The notes under the pieces are model-generated. The model saw nothing but the letters and a program-made list of their open reading frames with translations. It ran no database searches and was not told the DNA's origin. Source: Chloroflexota bacterium (GTDB lineage: Bacteria; Chloroflexota; Ktedonobacteria; Ktedonobacterales; Ktedonobacteraceae). Taken from it: a stretch of DNA of 22,688 bases. The position numbers were made by a program, and so were the translations under genes. The DNA lies in the NCBI GenBank assembly GCA_902810755.1, contig CADDYT010000103.1, forward strand, positions 1 through 22,688, given 5' to 3'. This document shows positions 7,411 through 16,003 of the stretch, in pieces; position 1 is the first letter of the stretch; the number at the start of each line of letters is the position of its first letter.

Positions 7411-8241
7411 CTAGATCCAGCCAGTCACCTGCAACCGCTCAATCGCTGCTGCTACCCCGTCCCGATTATTTGTGTCCGTCACCCAATCAGCAGCAGCCCG
7501 TACCGCAGGCGGAGCATTCCCCATGGCAATACCGAGCGCAGCCACCTGCAACATTGTCATGTCATTCTCCTGGTCGCCGATCGCGACCATTGCGGCTGGA
7601 GCGATGCCAAGCCGTTGTCCCAGCGCCAGCATCGCTGCCGCTTTATCCACCCCCAGGTGCGTGATTTCCAGATAGCTCGCGTGCGAAAAATGCCCCACAC
7701 AATCCAGAGGCAATGTCCTTGCCAGCAGAGAGAGGGCAGGGAGTAACGCTGGTTCTCCGATGATGCATTGGAGCTTATGCGGGGCCTGAGTGAAGTGTGC
7801 GAGATCGGGGACGACAGTTGGCGTGGCCCCGGTGATCGCGCTCTCTCGGCGTACAGCCGGATCCCACCTGGGAATATACCAGTCGTCCCCGGTGAACCAC
7901 CCGACACTGATCCCCTGTTCCAGCGCGCGCCTCACTACATCCTGTGCTGAGGAAAGCTTCATGCGGCATTCCGTCATCACCTCGATTGGAACATGGGGAT
8001 CAGGACTGAGCCGGCAGGTGATTGCCCCTGTATAGCCGATGACAAGGCCGTCGATCCCCAGCGTTCCCAGGATTCCCCGCAGGGCACCTGGGCTGCGCGC
8101 CGAAGCCAGCACCACTTGTACTTCTCGCTCAGTCACCTGCTGCACGGCTGCACGCGTCGCAGCCGTGACTTCGTGACCATCGGTCAGCAGCGTTCCGTCA
8201 ACGTCCACGATCAGTAAATGGGCCCGTTGTGCGTTCCTCAT
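7411..8241 (-). CDS. HAD-superfamily phosphatase, Cof/IIB subfamily
   Basis: The 276-residue protein has HAD motif I (IVDVDGTLLTDG, nucleophile D13 and acid/base D15), a motif II serine in LASARSPG, and motif IV GDQENDMTML. Between motifs II and III lies a roughly 90-residue cap typical of HAD-IIB. Such enzymes dephosphorylate sugar phosphates and other small phosphomonoesters. In this operon it may relieve sugar-phosphate stress or release a pathway intermediate; the substrate cannot be read from sequence. Start ATG 8241 is chosen from where family homology begins. A GGAAAGGAG lies about 15 bases upstream, a long spacing, and the in-frame extension to 8307 looks unrelated to the family. Confidence 0.8.
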   Translation of the reverse strand: MRNAQRAHLLIVDVDGTLLTDGHEVTAATRAAVQQVTEREVQVVLASARSPGALRGILGTLGIDGLVIGYTGAITCRLSPDPHVPIEVMTECRMKLSSAQDVVRRALEQGISVGWFTGDDWYIPRWDPAVRRESAITGATPTVVPDLAHFTQAPHKLQCIIGEPALLPALSLLARTLPLDCVGHFSHASYLEITHLGVDKAAAMLALGQRLGIAPAAMVAIGDQENDMTMLQVAALGIAMGNAPPAVRAAADWVTDTNNRDGVAAAIERLQVTGWI

Positions 8242-8329
8242 AAGAAAACGGTCTGTCTCCTTTCCCGTGCATCGGCGCATCGTCTTGACGAGAGTGGCTC
8301 CCGACATTGGGAGCTGCGGAAAGACCGCG

Positions 8330-9793
8330 TCAGGGAAGTCGAACAGCCACTTCCTTCAACTGGCTATACGCCTCCAGCGCGTGCATCGAGTAGTCTTTGC
8401 CAATGCCGCTCTGCTTATAGCCGCCGAACGGCAGCACCATTTCATGTGCGTAATACTCGTTGATCCATACCATCCCGGCCTCGACCTGGTGAGCAACGCG
8501 ATGGGCGATGCTCAGATCCTGTGTCCAGAGGGCTGCTGCCAACCCGTAGGGGGTGCTGTTTGCCAGCGCGATCGCCTCTTCCTCGGTGCGAAACGGCATG
8601 ATCACCCCAACGGGGCCAAACACCTCTTCTTGAAAAATCGTCATCTCAGGTGTCACCTCAGTGATCAACGTCGGGGCGTAAAAGCTACTGCGAGGCGCTT
8701 TATCCTGGAACAGGGGACTGCCTCCTTCCACTACCTGGGCCCGCTGAGCTACCGCCGTTTCAACGTAGTGATGGACGCGCTGACACTGCCGCTGGCTGAT
8801 GAGCGGCCCCATGGTGATCCCTGGGTCCAGTGGATTGCCCACCTTTTGTTTTTGCGTAATGGTTCGCAGCCTGTCCACGAAGTCACTGAAAATGTCTTGC
8901 TGGACGAAGATCCGGCTTCCAGCGCAGCAATCCTGTCCCGCGTTTTTGAACAGCCCGACGGCGACTCCCTGCAGCGCATCATCCAGATTTGCATCTGGGA
9001 AGATAATCTGCGGCGACTTCCCGCCCAGTTCCAGCTCGACGCGAGCAATGCGCTCGGCAGCAGCATGCATGATCTTCCGTCCAACCTCGGTAGATCCGGT
9101 AAACGCGATCATTGCCACATCAGGATGATGGATCAACGCTTCACCCGCTACTGGCCCTACTCCTGGAACCACATTGAGCAAGCCGACAGGGACTCCGGCC
9201 TCCAGTGCTAACTGGCCGAGGCAGAGGCACGTCAATGGGGCATCCTCTGCCGGCTTCAATACCACCGCATTTCCCATTGCCAGCGCCGGAGCAACTTTCA
9301 ACGTCGCTAAGGGTAACGGATAATTCCAGGGGACGATTGCCCCCACGACGCCAAGAGGTTCGCGTAAAACATAGGCCCATTTGTCTGGGCCTGACTGAAA
9401 CGCCTCACCCAGGACTTTATCTGCGGCTCCGGCGTAGTACTCGAAGAGCGACGCGCAGAGCAACATCTCGTTTTTTGCGTCCACCAGCAGTTTGCCAACA
9501 TCCTGCGCCTCAATTCTGGCCAGCTCATCTGCATGTTCCCGGATGAGCTGGCCGACCTTGAACAGCACGCGCCCTCGCTCCGAGGGATTGATTTTCGCCC
9601 AGGGGACATGACGAAATGCTCGCTTTGCCGCCTGAACTGCACGATCAATATCCTCGGCCTGTGCAGACGCCACCATCGCCAGGACTTCCCCTGTCGCTGG
9701 ATTGAGATCTTCAAACGTTGCTCCGCTCCGAGCAGGATTCCATTGCCCGTCTATGAGCATACCGTGCGGAATGGTGAGCGAAGTTGCCATCAT
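8330..9793 (-). CDS. NAD(P)-dependent aldehyde dehydrogenase
   Basis: The 487-residue enzyme oxidises an aldehyde to the carboxylate. The ALDH superfamily landmarks are present: PWNYPL near 155-160 (N157 is the oxyanion asparagine), FTGSTEVG near 231-238 for the cofactor, general base E255 in LELGGKSP, and nucleophile C289 in GQDCCAGSR. Its overall pattern resembles betaine-aldehyde or semialdehyde dehydrogenases. The chemistry of the cluster would suit a sugar-derived aldehyde, lactaldehyde, or a semialdehyde from the CoA branch. Two consecutive ATGs (9793, 9790) follow GAGAGGAAC. The gene is separated from the permease gene by 88 bp holding two hairpins, so its level may differ from that of the transporter. 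Confidence 0.85.
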   Translation of the reverse strand: MMATSLTIPHGMLIDGQWNPARSGATFEDLNPATGEVLAMVASAQAEDIDRAVQAAKRAFRHVPWAKINPSERGRVLFKVGQLIREHADELARIEAQDVGKLLVDAKNEMLLCASLFEYYAGAADKVLGEAFQSGPDKWAYVLREPLGVVGAIVPWNYPLPLATLKVAPALAMGNAVVLKPAEDAPLTCLCLGQLALEAGVPVGLLNVVPGVGPVAGEALIHHPDVAMIAFTGSTEVGRKIMHAAAERIARVELELGGKSPQIIFPDANLDDALQGVAVGLFKNAGQDCCAGSRIFVQQDIFSDFVDRLRTITQKQKVGNPLDPGITMGPLISQRQCQRVHHYVETAVAQRAQVVEGGSPLFQDKAPRSSFYAPTLITEVTPEMTIFQEEVFGPVGVIMPFRTEEEAIALANSTPYGLAAALWTQDLSIAHRVAHQVEAGMVWINEYYAHEMVLPFGGYKQSGIGKDYSMHALEAYSQLKEVAVRLP

Positions 9794-9832
9794 TGTTCCT
9801 CTCTTTCGTAGCTTGTGATGACCGGATCGAAC

Positions 9833-9879
9833 GCCCCCTCATAGGGGGCATCCCATCAGCGCGAAGCCATTCTGGCTTC
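9833..9879 (-). other. Two stem-loops between permease and aldehyde dehydrogenase genes
   Basis: GCCCCC-TCATA-GGGGGC (9833-9849) and GAAGCC-ATTCT-GGCTTC (9863-9879) are adjacent 6-bp stems with 5-nt loops. No T-run follows either on the minus strand. They may mark an mRNA processing or stability boundary inside the operon. Confidence 0.45.
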
Positions 9880-9881
9880 AC

Positions 9882-10907
9882 CTAAATTCCCTTTTGATGG
9901 ACGCGATCGCTAGTTTTGCCTCGCAGTCCGACGTTCAAAAACACGGCTCCCACAATGATCAACCCGACAACCGCCTGGAAGATCAATGGGGAGACATCCA
10001 GAATCCGTAACACGTTCTCGATAACGACGACCACCAGCACCCCAGCCATGGTATTCGCCAGGTTGCCCTCACCACCGAACAGGCTGGCTCCCCCGATCAC
10101 CACGCCGGCGATGACATCAAACAGGGTTGTGAGATCGGCATTGGGAACGGCGATGTTCAGGTAGGCGCTCTGCAATGTTCCCGCCAGGGCCGCGAAGATT
10201 CCGGCCAGGCAGTACACGGTGAACAGGCAAGCATTGACGGGAAGCCCAAAGTAACGGGCGGCGATCGGATTTCCTCCCACCGCGTAGATCGTCTTCCCCA
10301 GGATCGTACGCCATATGACAACACTCATCAGAATCACCAGCACGAGCCAGACGAGAACTTGTCCCGGCAGCAGTCCAAGGCTGGTTGTGCCAAGGGCCTG
10401 GAATGGCGCGGGCAGGCTGAGAATCGGATTGTTGCTCGTATAAATGCGAGCCACGCCTTCTGCCATGACGAGCATCCCCAATGTGACGATGAGCGGTGAC
10501 ACTTTGAGAAAAATCACCACCAGCCCGTTGATCGCGCCAGCGAGAGCCCCAACGAGCAACGCGATCAACAGAGCAACGAGGGGAGGTGTTCCCTGGTTCG
10601 CGGCTGTTCCCGCGACAACGGCGGCGAGAATCCAGACGGAGGCGACAGAGAGATCGATGCCGCCTGTCAAAACAACGAGGGTTTCTCCAATCGCGGCGAT
10701 ACCCAGCGGAGCTGCTATGAACAGATCGTTGATCAGGTTGGACAGGTGGATAAAGTTGCCCGATGATGCGAAAGTCGCTACCATCATCAAGAGGAGCAAG
10801 ATCAGCCAGATGCGATACTGCCTCACAACAGATCCTAAAGGGGGCGATCCCGGCCTGGCACCTTGGGTATTGGAAGATGTAATGTTCGGTGTTATTTCCG
10901 TCTTCAT
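9882..10907 (-). CDS. Sugar ABC transporter permease, RbsC type (second)
   Basis: The 341-residue membrane protein belongs to the CUT2 (ribose/xylose/galactofuranose) permease family. After a polar N-terminus of about 30 residues come eight to ten hydrophobic segments, beginning IWLILLLLMMVATFASSG. The family motif region GETLVVLTGGIDLSVASV near 94-111 is clear, as is GNPIAARYFGLP, the cytoplasmic loop that contacts the ATPase. AAGGAT precedes ATG 10907. It follows the first permease gene with only five bases between them. With the other permease it probably forms a heterodimer, as in YtfT/YjfF transporters. Confidence 0.88.
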   Translation of the reverse strand: MKTEITPNITSSNTQGARPGSPPLGSVVRQYRIWLILLLLMMVATFASSGNFIHLSNLINDLFIAAPLGIAAIGETLVVLTGGIDLSVASVWILAAVVAGTAANQGTPPLVALLIALLVGALAGAINGLVVIFLKVSPLIVTLGMLVMAEGVARIYTSNNPILSLPAPFQALGTTSLGLLPGQVLVWLVLVILMSVVIWRTILGKTIYAVGGNPIAARYFGLPVNACLFTVYCLAGIFAALAGTLQSAYLNIAVPNADLTTLFDVIAGVVIGGASLFGGEGNLANTMAGVLVVVVIENVLRILDVSPLIFQAVVGLIIVGAVFLNVGLRGKTSDRVHQKGI

Positions 10908-10912
10908 GTGCG

Positions 10913-11908
10913 TTATCCTTTTGCTCGGCTGCCGGCCTGGCTAGCGAAAGCGGCACCGATGATAATGACGCCACTGACAAGTTCTGCGATGTTGGGATTG
11001 ACGCCATACAGATTGAGGACGTTGATGATGAGGGTATACACGATGGCTCCCAGAAACGCTCCCAGGAGTGTCCCACGCCCACCAAACAGGCTGACGCCGC
11101 CGATTACTCCCGCGGCAATAGCTTGCAAATTGAGGGTGGGATCTCCGACGGGGTCTCCGCTAATAATGCGGGAGGTGTAGATTACACCTCCGACAGCCGC
11201 AAAGAGGGAGGAGAGGACAAAAGCCGTGATGATGATGCGTTCGACCCGCACACCGGAAACACGAGCTGCATCGGGATTGCTGCCCGTCGCGTATATGCGC
11301 CTTCCAGTACGTACGTAGCGCAGGAAGAAACTCCCACAGCCCAGCAAGACCAGCGCCAACCAGAAGGCATAAGGAATCTGCAGGAAGCCGGAGTAGACCA
11401 GCGAGGGCAGTTCGCTGGTGAAGGGAAGGCTGATGCGGTTCCCCCCGGAGATAACCAGGGCGATTCCTTCTTCCATTCCCAGCATCCCGAACGTCACGAT
11501 GAAAGATGGCAGCTTGAGTTCTGCCACAACCAGGCCATTCAGAAAGCCTAAACATCCAAGCACTATCAGGGTGACAACAATCCCGACGAACAATGATTGA
11601 TGCGCAGCGGTGGTCAGCGCGAGAATGGTTGACCCCAGAGCGACTGCGGCCCCCACAGAGAGGTCTATGCCGGCCACCAGCATGACGATGGCCTCGCCCA
11701 TCGTTACAGTGGTCAAGACCGCCGATGTCTGCAACAGTCCGACCAGATTCGTTACCGAAGTGAAACTTGAGTTGGTCAAGGCAGGAATCACTACCAGTAT
11801 CAGGACGGCGATCCAGATGCTATTCTGGAGTCCAAAGCGCTTGAGCCGACCCCACACCTGCACCATCGAGGTCGCGGCCTCGCCTTCAATCTTCTTATAC
11901 ATTGCCAT
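10913..11908 (-). CDS. Sugar ABC transporter permease, RbsC type (first)
   Basis: The 331-residue protein has multiple membrane segments (IWIAVLILVVIPALTNSSF onward) and the CUT2 motif GEAIVMLVAGIDLSVGAAVALGS cut short here as GEAIVMLVAGIDLSVGA. The loop GSNPDAARVSGVRVE probably contacts the ATPase. It is clearly related to, but distinct from, the next permease, so the pore is likely a heterodimer. ATG 11908 is preferred because AGGAAGGTGA lies just upstream. An alternative ATG at 11926 overlaps the ATPase stop in an ATGA and would add six residues; both are plausible. Confidence 0.87.
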   Translation of the reverse strand: MAMYKKIEGEAATSMVQVWGRLKRFGLQNSIWIAVLILVVIPALTNSSFTSVTNLVGLLQTSAVLTTVTMGEAIVMLVAGIDLSVGAAVALGSTILALTTAAHQSLFVGIVVTLIVLGCLGFLNGLVVAELKLPSFIVTFGMLGMEEGIALVISGGNRISLPFTSELPSLVYSGFLQIPYAFWLALVLLGCGSFFLRYVRTGRRIYATGSNPDAARVSGVRVERIIITAFVLSSLFAAVGGVIYTSRIISGDPVGDPTLNLQAIAAGVIGGVSLFGGRGTLLGAFLGAIVYTLIINVLNLYGVNPNIAELVSGVIIIGAAFASQAGSRAKG

Positions 11909-11922
11909 GGATTTCACCTTCC

Positions 11923-13464
11923 TCATCTTGAAGCTCTCGGTGCGACGCCCTCCTCCACAGTCTTTGGGAAAGCGGCTTGCAAAATCTCGGCTTCCACGTA
12001 TGGGGGATTCATGCTGGCCGTGATCGCCCCTTCAGACATCACCAGGATGCGGTGGCTTAACGCTGTGACCTCTACCAGTTGAGAGGAGATCAGCACAATG
12101 GCGTGACCCTCGGCGGCCAGGTTGCGAATGAGTTGGTAGATTTCTGCCTTGGCCCCCACATCAATGCCGCGCGTCGGTTCATCCAGAATCAGAATGTGTG
12201 GCTCGGTCATCAAAGCGCGGGCAAGAATTACCTTCTGCTGGTTGCCTCCTGATAAACTCCCCACCGGCGTACTCAAGGTAGCTGTTCTGATGTTCAAGCG
12301 ATCGCGGAAGGAGGTGAGAATGGAAGTGAGCTGGCGAAAGCGAATAAACCCCCATTGTGCGTACCGGGGCAAACCAGAGTAACTCATGTTGTCATACACC
12401 GAGTGGATGAGGACAAGCCCCTGGGTCTTGCGGTCCTCGGGAACGAGAATCATACCCGACTTGATCACCCGTTGAGGCGACAGGTGAGACGATCTCTTGT
12501 TCCCAACCGTGACCGTCCCACGACGGAGCGGCTCTACCCCCATTAATGCTCGCGCCAGGCTATCCAATCCGCATCCCACCAATCCGGCAAATCCCAACAC
12601 CTCCCCTTTGTGCAGGTCAAATGAGACATCACGAATCGCGCCAGTGGTCAGCCCCTGCACGTGTAGCAGTACCTGGGATTCGACGGACTGAGGGCGTTTT
12701 GGGAACTGCTGGGAGACCTCTCGTCCGACCATTTTGCGAATCAAGTCATTTTCCGTCACCGCGGCCATAGGTTGCGTATCGACGATATACCCGTCACGGA
12801 GGACAGTAACACGATCGCCGAGGGTGAAGATTTCCTCTAACCGGTGGGAGATATAAATGAGGCCGACGCCCTCGCCCCGCAGCTTGCGCAAGAGAGCAAA
12901 CAATACGTCGAGTTCCTGGCCTGCAAGCGTGGCTGATGGCTCGTCGAGGACAAGGATATGCGGATGCAGCGCCAGGGCTTTCCCTATAGCGACTAACTGC
13001 TTCTGAGCAACTGTCAGACGTCCCACCAGCATGTTTGGGGAAAGGTGCAGCCCAAGTTCTTCGAGCGCCCGCTTCGCCGTCGCACGGATCTGTCGCCAAT
13101 TGATGATACGGGTCCGGTACAGCGGTTCCCGGCCGAGAAGCATGTTTTCAGCAATCGAGAGGTCATCCATGAGCTCCAATTCCTGATACACGACTCCTAT
13201 GCCCTGGTTCAACCCGTCAATCGGCGAGCGGATCTGAATCGGCTTCCCCCGGAGCAGAATCTGCCCTTCATCTGCCTGGTAGAGTCCAGACAGGACCTTC
13301 ATCAGCGTCGATTTACCGGCTCCATTCTCGCCGACGAGACAGTGAATCTCGCCGGCCTTCAAATCAAAGGTGACATTGGAAAGAGCAACCACGCCCGGAA
13401 ATCGCTTCGTAATACCTTTCATCTCAAGTAAGCGCTCTTCGGGGAGTGCTGTCAACTCCGACAT
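11923..13464 (-). CDS. Sugar ABC transporter ATP-binding protein, RbsA/MglA type
   Basis: The 513-residue protein carries two fused ABC domains and powers the two permeases. The first domain has Walker A GENGAGKST (K51) and Walker B ILVLDEPSATL, with a relaxed signature LTVAQKQLVAIG. The second has the degenerate Walker A GLVGCGLDSLARAL, lacking the lysine, but a perfect LSGGNQQKVILARAL signature and Walker B ILILDEPTRGID. This asymmetry is normal for CUT2 ATPases. GGGAGGACTC precedes ATG 13464. The upstream neighbour, after an 85-bp gap with a strong hairpin, is the binding protein gene. Confidence 0.92.
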   Translation of the reverse strand: MSELTALPEERLLEMKGITKRFPGVVALSNVTFDLKAGEIHCLVGENGAGKSTLMKVLSGLYQADEGQILLRGKPIQIRSPIDGLNQGIGVVYQELELMDDLSIAENMLLGREPLYRTRIINWRQIRATAKRALEELGLHLSPNMLVGRLTVAQKQLVAIGKALALHPHILVLDEPSATLAGQELDVLFALLRKLRGEGVGLIYISHRLEEIFTLGDRVTVLRDGYIVDTQPMAAVTENDLIRKMVGREVSQQFPKRPQSVESQVLLHVQGLTTGAIRDVSFDLHKGEVLGFAGLVGCGLDSLARALMGVEPLRRGTVTVGNKRSSHLSPQRVIKSGMILVPEDRKTQGLVLIHSVYDNMSYSGLPRYAQWGFIRFRQLTSILTSFRDRLNIRTATLSTPVGSLSGGNQQKVILARALMTEPHILILDEPTRGIDVGAKAEIYQLIRNLAAEGHAIVLISSQLVEVTALSHRILVMSEGAITASMNPPYVEAEILQAAFPKTVEEGVAPRASR

Positions 13465-13500
13465 CTTGAGTCCTCCCTCTCTGGCCTGGCAAGGGGGATA

Positions 13501-13535
13501 AAGAGGAAGAGCAACACAGCGGCGCTCTTCCTCTT
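13501..13535 (-). other. 12-bp stem-loop between binding protein and ATPase genes
   Basis: AAGAGGAAGAGC (13501-13512) and GCTCTTCCTCTT (13524-13535) pair perfectly around an 11-nt loop, followed on the minus strand by TTAT. Structures here usually protect the binding-protein mRNA or partly terminate transcription, giving more binding protein than transporter. This reading is by analogy to other ABC operons. Confidence 0.65.
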
Positions 13536-13549
13536 CACCCTACGCGCTG

Positions 13550-14668
13550 CTAGAACAGCGAATGCTCCTGCTCGATCTGGGCAATATATGCCTTTGTCGC
13601 CTGGCAGTCTGCCGCCGTCATGCAGGTAAACGTTTTGTTCACGAGGTTGATCGTCTGCGCATGGAACTGCACCCCCTGGCTGATGGCGATCGCAGCCTCT
13701 AAGGATGGCTGTCCGTAGAAGGGAGGGTTCTGGGTGTCGGCGATATTCACGCCCGCGACAATCTCCTGCAATCCCTGCAGTTGCCCATCACCAGTGAAGA
13801 ACCAGCCGTTGAGATCGGTGCGATGGGCTGCTTGCAGTGCCTCGAGCGCGCCCAGCATCATCTCATCGCTTGCTGCGTACACCCCCTGGATCGAGCCTAC
13901 CGGGTAGCGTTGGAGATACGCCTCCATGACCTGTCGCCCGCCTTGTAATGTCCAGTCCCCTGACTCGGCTGCCACAAGATGAATGTTCGGGTAGGGCTTA
14001 ATAGCAGCTACCACCCCGTTGTGGCGTTCGATAGCCGGATCCTGACCAACCCCGCCATCAAGAAGCACCAGGTTAGCCTTGGGGTTATTGGTATGCTGGA
14101 CGGCCTCCAGCTTCTTGATCCACCATTGGGCCGACTGGTAACCAATCGGGAACTGCTGCGCCCCAATGAACAACTGATACGTTCCCTGCCCTGGTGCAAC
14201 ACTCAGCGCCCGGTCAATCACGATCAACGGGACATGTGCGCTGTTTGCCAGCGTCACAACGGGGGTCAGCGGGTCCGTTGCCAGCGGATCGAGGATCAGC
14301 ACGGAAGGTTGCTGGGCCAATAACGCCTGCACGTTACTCAACTCCGTCGAGACATCTTCATTGGCCTGGTTCCAGATGAAATGCGGCACGCACAGCTTTT
14401 TCGCCCAGGTCTGGAATGAGTCCATTGAAGTCACACGCCACGGCGTATTGAGATCGGTCTCGGCAAACGCGATCTTCAGGTTTGGATCCTTCGGTTTGCC
14501 GGACGAGTCACAGTTGGTGAAGCTCGCCAACTGCTGGATAGTAGTCGGGACCGGGATGTGTTTGGCGCTGGTGGATGAGCCAGTCGCTACTCCACCACAC
14601 GCTGTCACGATCAACATCACAGCCAACAGGAGACCGAATATGGTACCTTTCATCTCTTTGTTTTTCAT
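13550..14668 (-). CDS. Sugar-binding lipoprotein of the ABC importer
   Basis: The 372-residue protein is the extracytoplasmic receptor for the RbsA/RbsC-type importer. Residues 1-23 form a lipoprotein signal (MKNKEMKGTIFGLLLAVMLI, then VTA) with lipobox VTAC and lipidated C24, followed by a Ser/Thr linker. The mature part is a type I periplasmic-binding fold with hallmark segments LKIAFAETDLNTPWR, VLILDPLATDPLTPVV, PLIVIDRAL and GVYAASDEMMLGALEAL. AGGAAAG precedes ATG 14668 by eight bases. Four cysteines in the mature region (for example C-x6-C in TCMTAADC near the C-terminus) could form disulfides. The ligand is not readable, but the cluster suggests a uronate-containing sugar. It is preceded by 237 bp without a gene, so it may have its own promoter. 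Confidence 0.88.
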   Translation of the reverse strand: MKNKEMKGTIFGLLLAVMLIVTACGGVATGSSTSAKHIPVPTTIQQLASFTNCDSSGKPKDPNLKIAFAETDLNTPWRVTSMDSFQTWAKKLCVPHFIWNQANEDVSTELSNVQALLAQQPSVLILDPLATDPLTPVVTLANSAHVPLIVIDRALSVAPGQGTYQLFIGAQQFPIGYQSAQWWIKKLEAVQHTNNPKANLVLLDGGVGQDPAIERHNGVVAAIKPYPNIHLVAAESGDWTLQGGRQVMEAYLQRYPVGSIQGVYAASDEMMLGALEALQAAHRTDLNGWFFTGDGQLQGLQEIVAGVNIADTQNPPFYGQPSLEAAIAISQGVQFHAQTINLVNKTFTCMTAADCQATKAYIAQIEQEHSLF

Positions 14669-14905
14669 GTGAAGACTTTCCTTTCAGGAAGAATGCCAGA
14701 TCGAGAAAACGAAAAACGCTTCATTGGAACGACCTCTCGATGGCACATGGTATGTCGTTCTCGCCTGGATATGGTGATCTCGCGTCAGGTCGATTTCAGA
14801 TAGATCGAACCCAGGTGGGTCACCATCCTCTTTTTCGGATCTCCTCCTTTCTCCAGGACAGTTCCAACGTGGAATCGTCGGGACCGGTATCCTTATCCTG
14901 GTTGT
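14669..14905 (-). promoter_or_regulatory. Intergenic region before the binding protein gene, with an inverted repeat
   Basis: These 237 bp are the longest gap inside the catabolic unit. GAACGAC (14727-14733) and GTCGTTC (14754-14760) are inverted repeats 20 bp apart, a possible operator. A purine-rich AAAGGAGGAG on the minus strand (near 14850) precedes a 13-codon frame beginning ATGGTGACC, too short to call. No convincing -10 was found. Confidence 0.35.
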
Positions 14906-16000
14906 TTAAAAGCATGTTCCTGCCCGCCTTCCCCTATCGCGTACCCATTGCAGGGCGCGAACAAAGAAGTAATCACCATAGACTGTTGATTCATCAATAC
15001 CCAATCCGTGGGGAAGGTCGGCCGTCGCGTGCAAAAGAATCCCCGGCCACTCTGGCCCGGCCAGGTAGTTCTCGCAGAGGACGCGCAGGATGGCGCGAGC
15101 CGCGTCCTCGTAACCAGCGTCACCGCCGAGCGCTGCCAGACGAAGCAACCCATATGCCGCGATAGCCGCGGCAGACGAGTCACGCGGTTCCTCTGCCCCG
15201 GTGATGGAAAAATCCCAGAAAGGCACCAGCGATGGGGGCAGGTTATCCAGATAGTACTTGGCCGTCCGGCGAGCTGCTTGTACAAAGCGTTGCTCGTCAG
15301 TCTGCTGCGCGAGGATGCTCCATCCTGCGATGGCCCACGCCTGCCCGCGCGCCCAACAACTCTCCGCACACACGCCCTGGTAGGTGTCTCCTCTGAGGGG
15401 CTGGCCCGTCTCAGGATCGAAATGATAGAGATGGTAGACAGAGCCATCAGGGCGCAGGTGATAGCGCAAAGCAGTATCAGCATGGGCCAGGGCGACCTCG
15501 CGGTAATGCTGATTTCTTCTCTGCTCACTGGCCCAGAGGAGCAAAGGGAGGTTCATCAGGGTATCGATGAGTGTATCTCCTTGCCATTCTCGCTCCCCGA
15601 AAAAGCCCCACCCTGGAATATAGCGGCCCTTCTTGTGAAACTGTGCTGCCAGGCTTTCGGCGGCCTGTAAGGCTATTTCACGGTAGCGTTCATCGCCGGT
15701 AATGGACCATCCAGCCACGGCGCTGGGGCAAAACATGAAACCCAGATCATGATTGTGCCGTTCATGCGCACGCTGCATGAAGTCCTGCAGGAGAGTCTCG
15801 GCTGCCTCCTGGAAGTGCGCATCTCCGCGCTCCTGATAAGCGATCCAGAGCAGCCCGATCCAGAATCCCCCCGTCCAGGCCCCATCGGCGGTCGTCACCC
15901 AGCGCCCTTGCCGGGTAATATGCGGATAGCCGACGAGCGTGCGATTCTGCGCCACTTTGTCCAGCGCGCGTTGCAAAGCGAATTCTCCCCACCGTTTCAT
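14906..16000 (-). CDS. GH88 unsaturated glucuronyl (uronyl) hydrolase
   Basis: The enzyme hydrates the double bond of 4,5-unsaturated uronate at the non-reducing end of oligosaccharides made by polysaccharide lyases, releasing 5-keto-4-deoxyuronate. The 364-residue (alpha/alpha)6 barrel shows D85 in HNHDLGFMF and D146 in IDTLMNLPLLL. Their 61-residue spacing equals that of the catalytic pair D88/D149 known in Bacillus UGL. WARGQAWAIAGW and RDSSAAAIAAYGL are further GH88 signatures. No signal peptide is present, so it acts in the cytoplasm on imported di- or oligosaccharides, fitting the ABC importer encoded downstream. Start ATG 16000 lies three bases after the Fe-ADH stop, so the two are translationally coupled. 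Glycosaminoglycan, gellan, ulvan or xanthan fragments are possible substrates. Confidence 0.85.
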   Translation of the reverse strand: MKRWGEFALQRALDKVAQNRTLVGYPHITRQGRWVTTADGAWTGGFWIGLLWIAYQERGDAHFQEAAETLLQDFMQRAHERHNHDLGFMFCPSAVAGWSITGDERYREIALQAAESLAAQFHKKGRYIPGWGFFGEREWQGDTLIDTLMNLPLLLWASEQRRNQHYREVALAHADTALRYHLRPDGSVYHLYHFDPETGQPLRGDTYQGVCAESCWARGQAWAIAGWSILAQQTDEQRFVQAARRTAKYYLDNLPPSLVPFWDFSITGAEEPRDSSAAAIAAYGLLRLAALGGDAGYEDAARAILRVLCENYLAGPEWPGILLHATADLPHGLGIDESTVYGDYFFVRALQWVRDRGRRAGTCF

Positions 16001-16003
16001 CGC

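Noticed and set aside
8749..9084. Various overlapping frames of 60-170 codons opposite or within the catabolic genes
   Set aside because: They lie in alternative frames of genes with intact family motifs, lack ribosome binding sites and have no recognisable domains.
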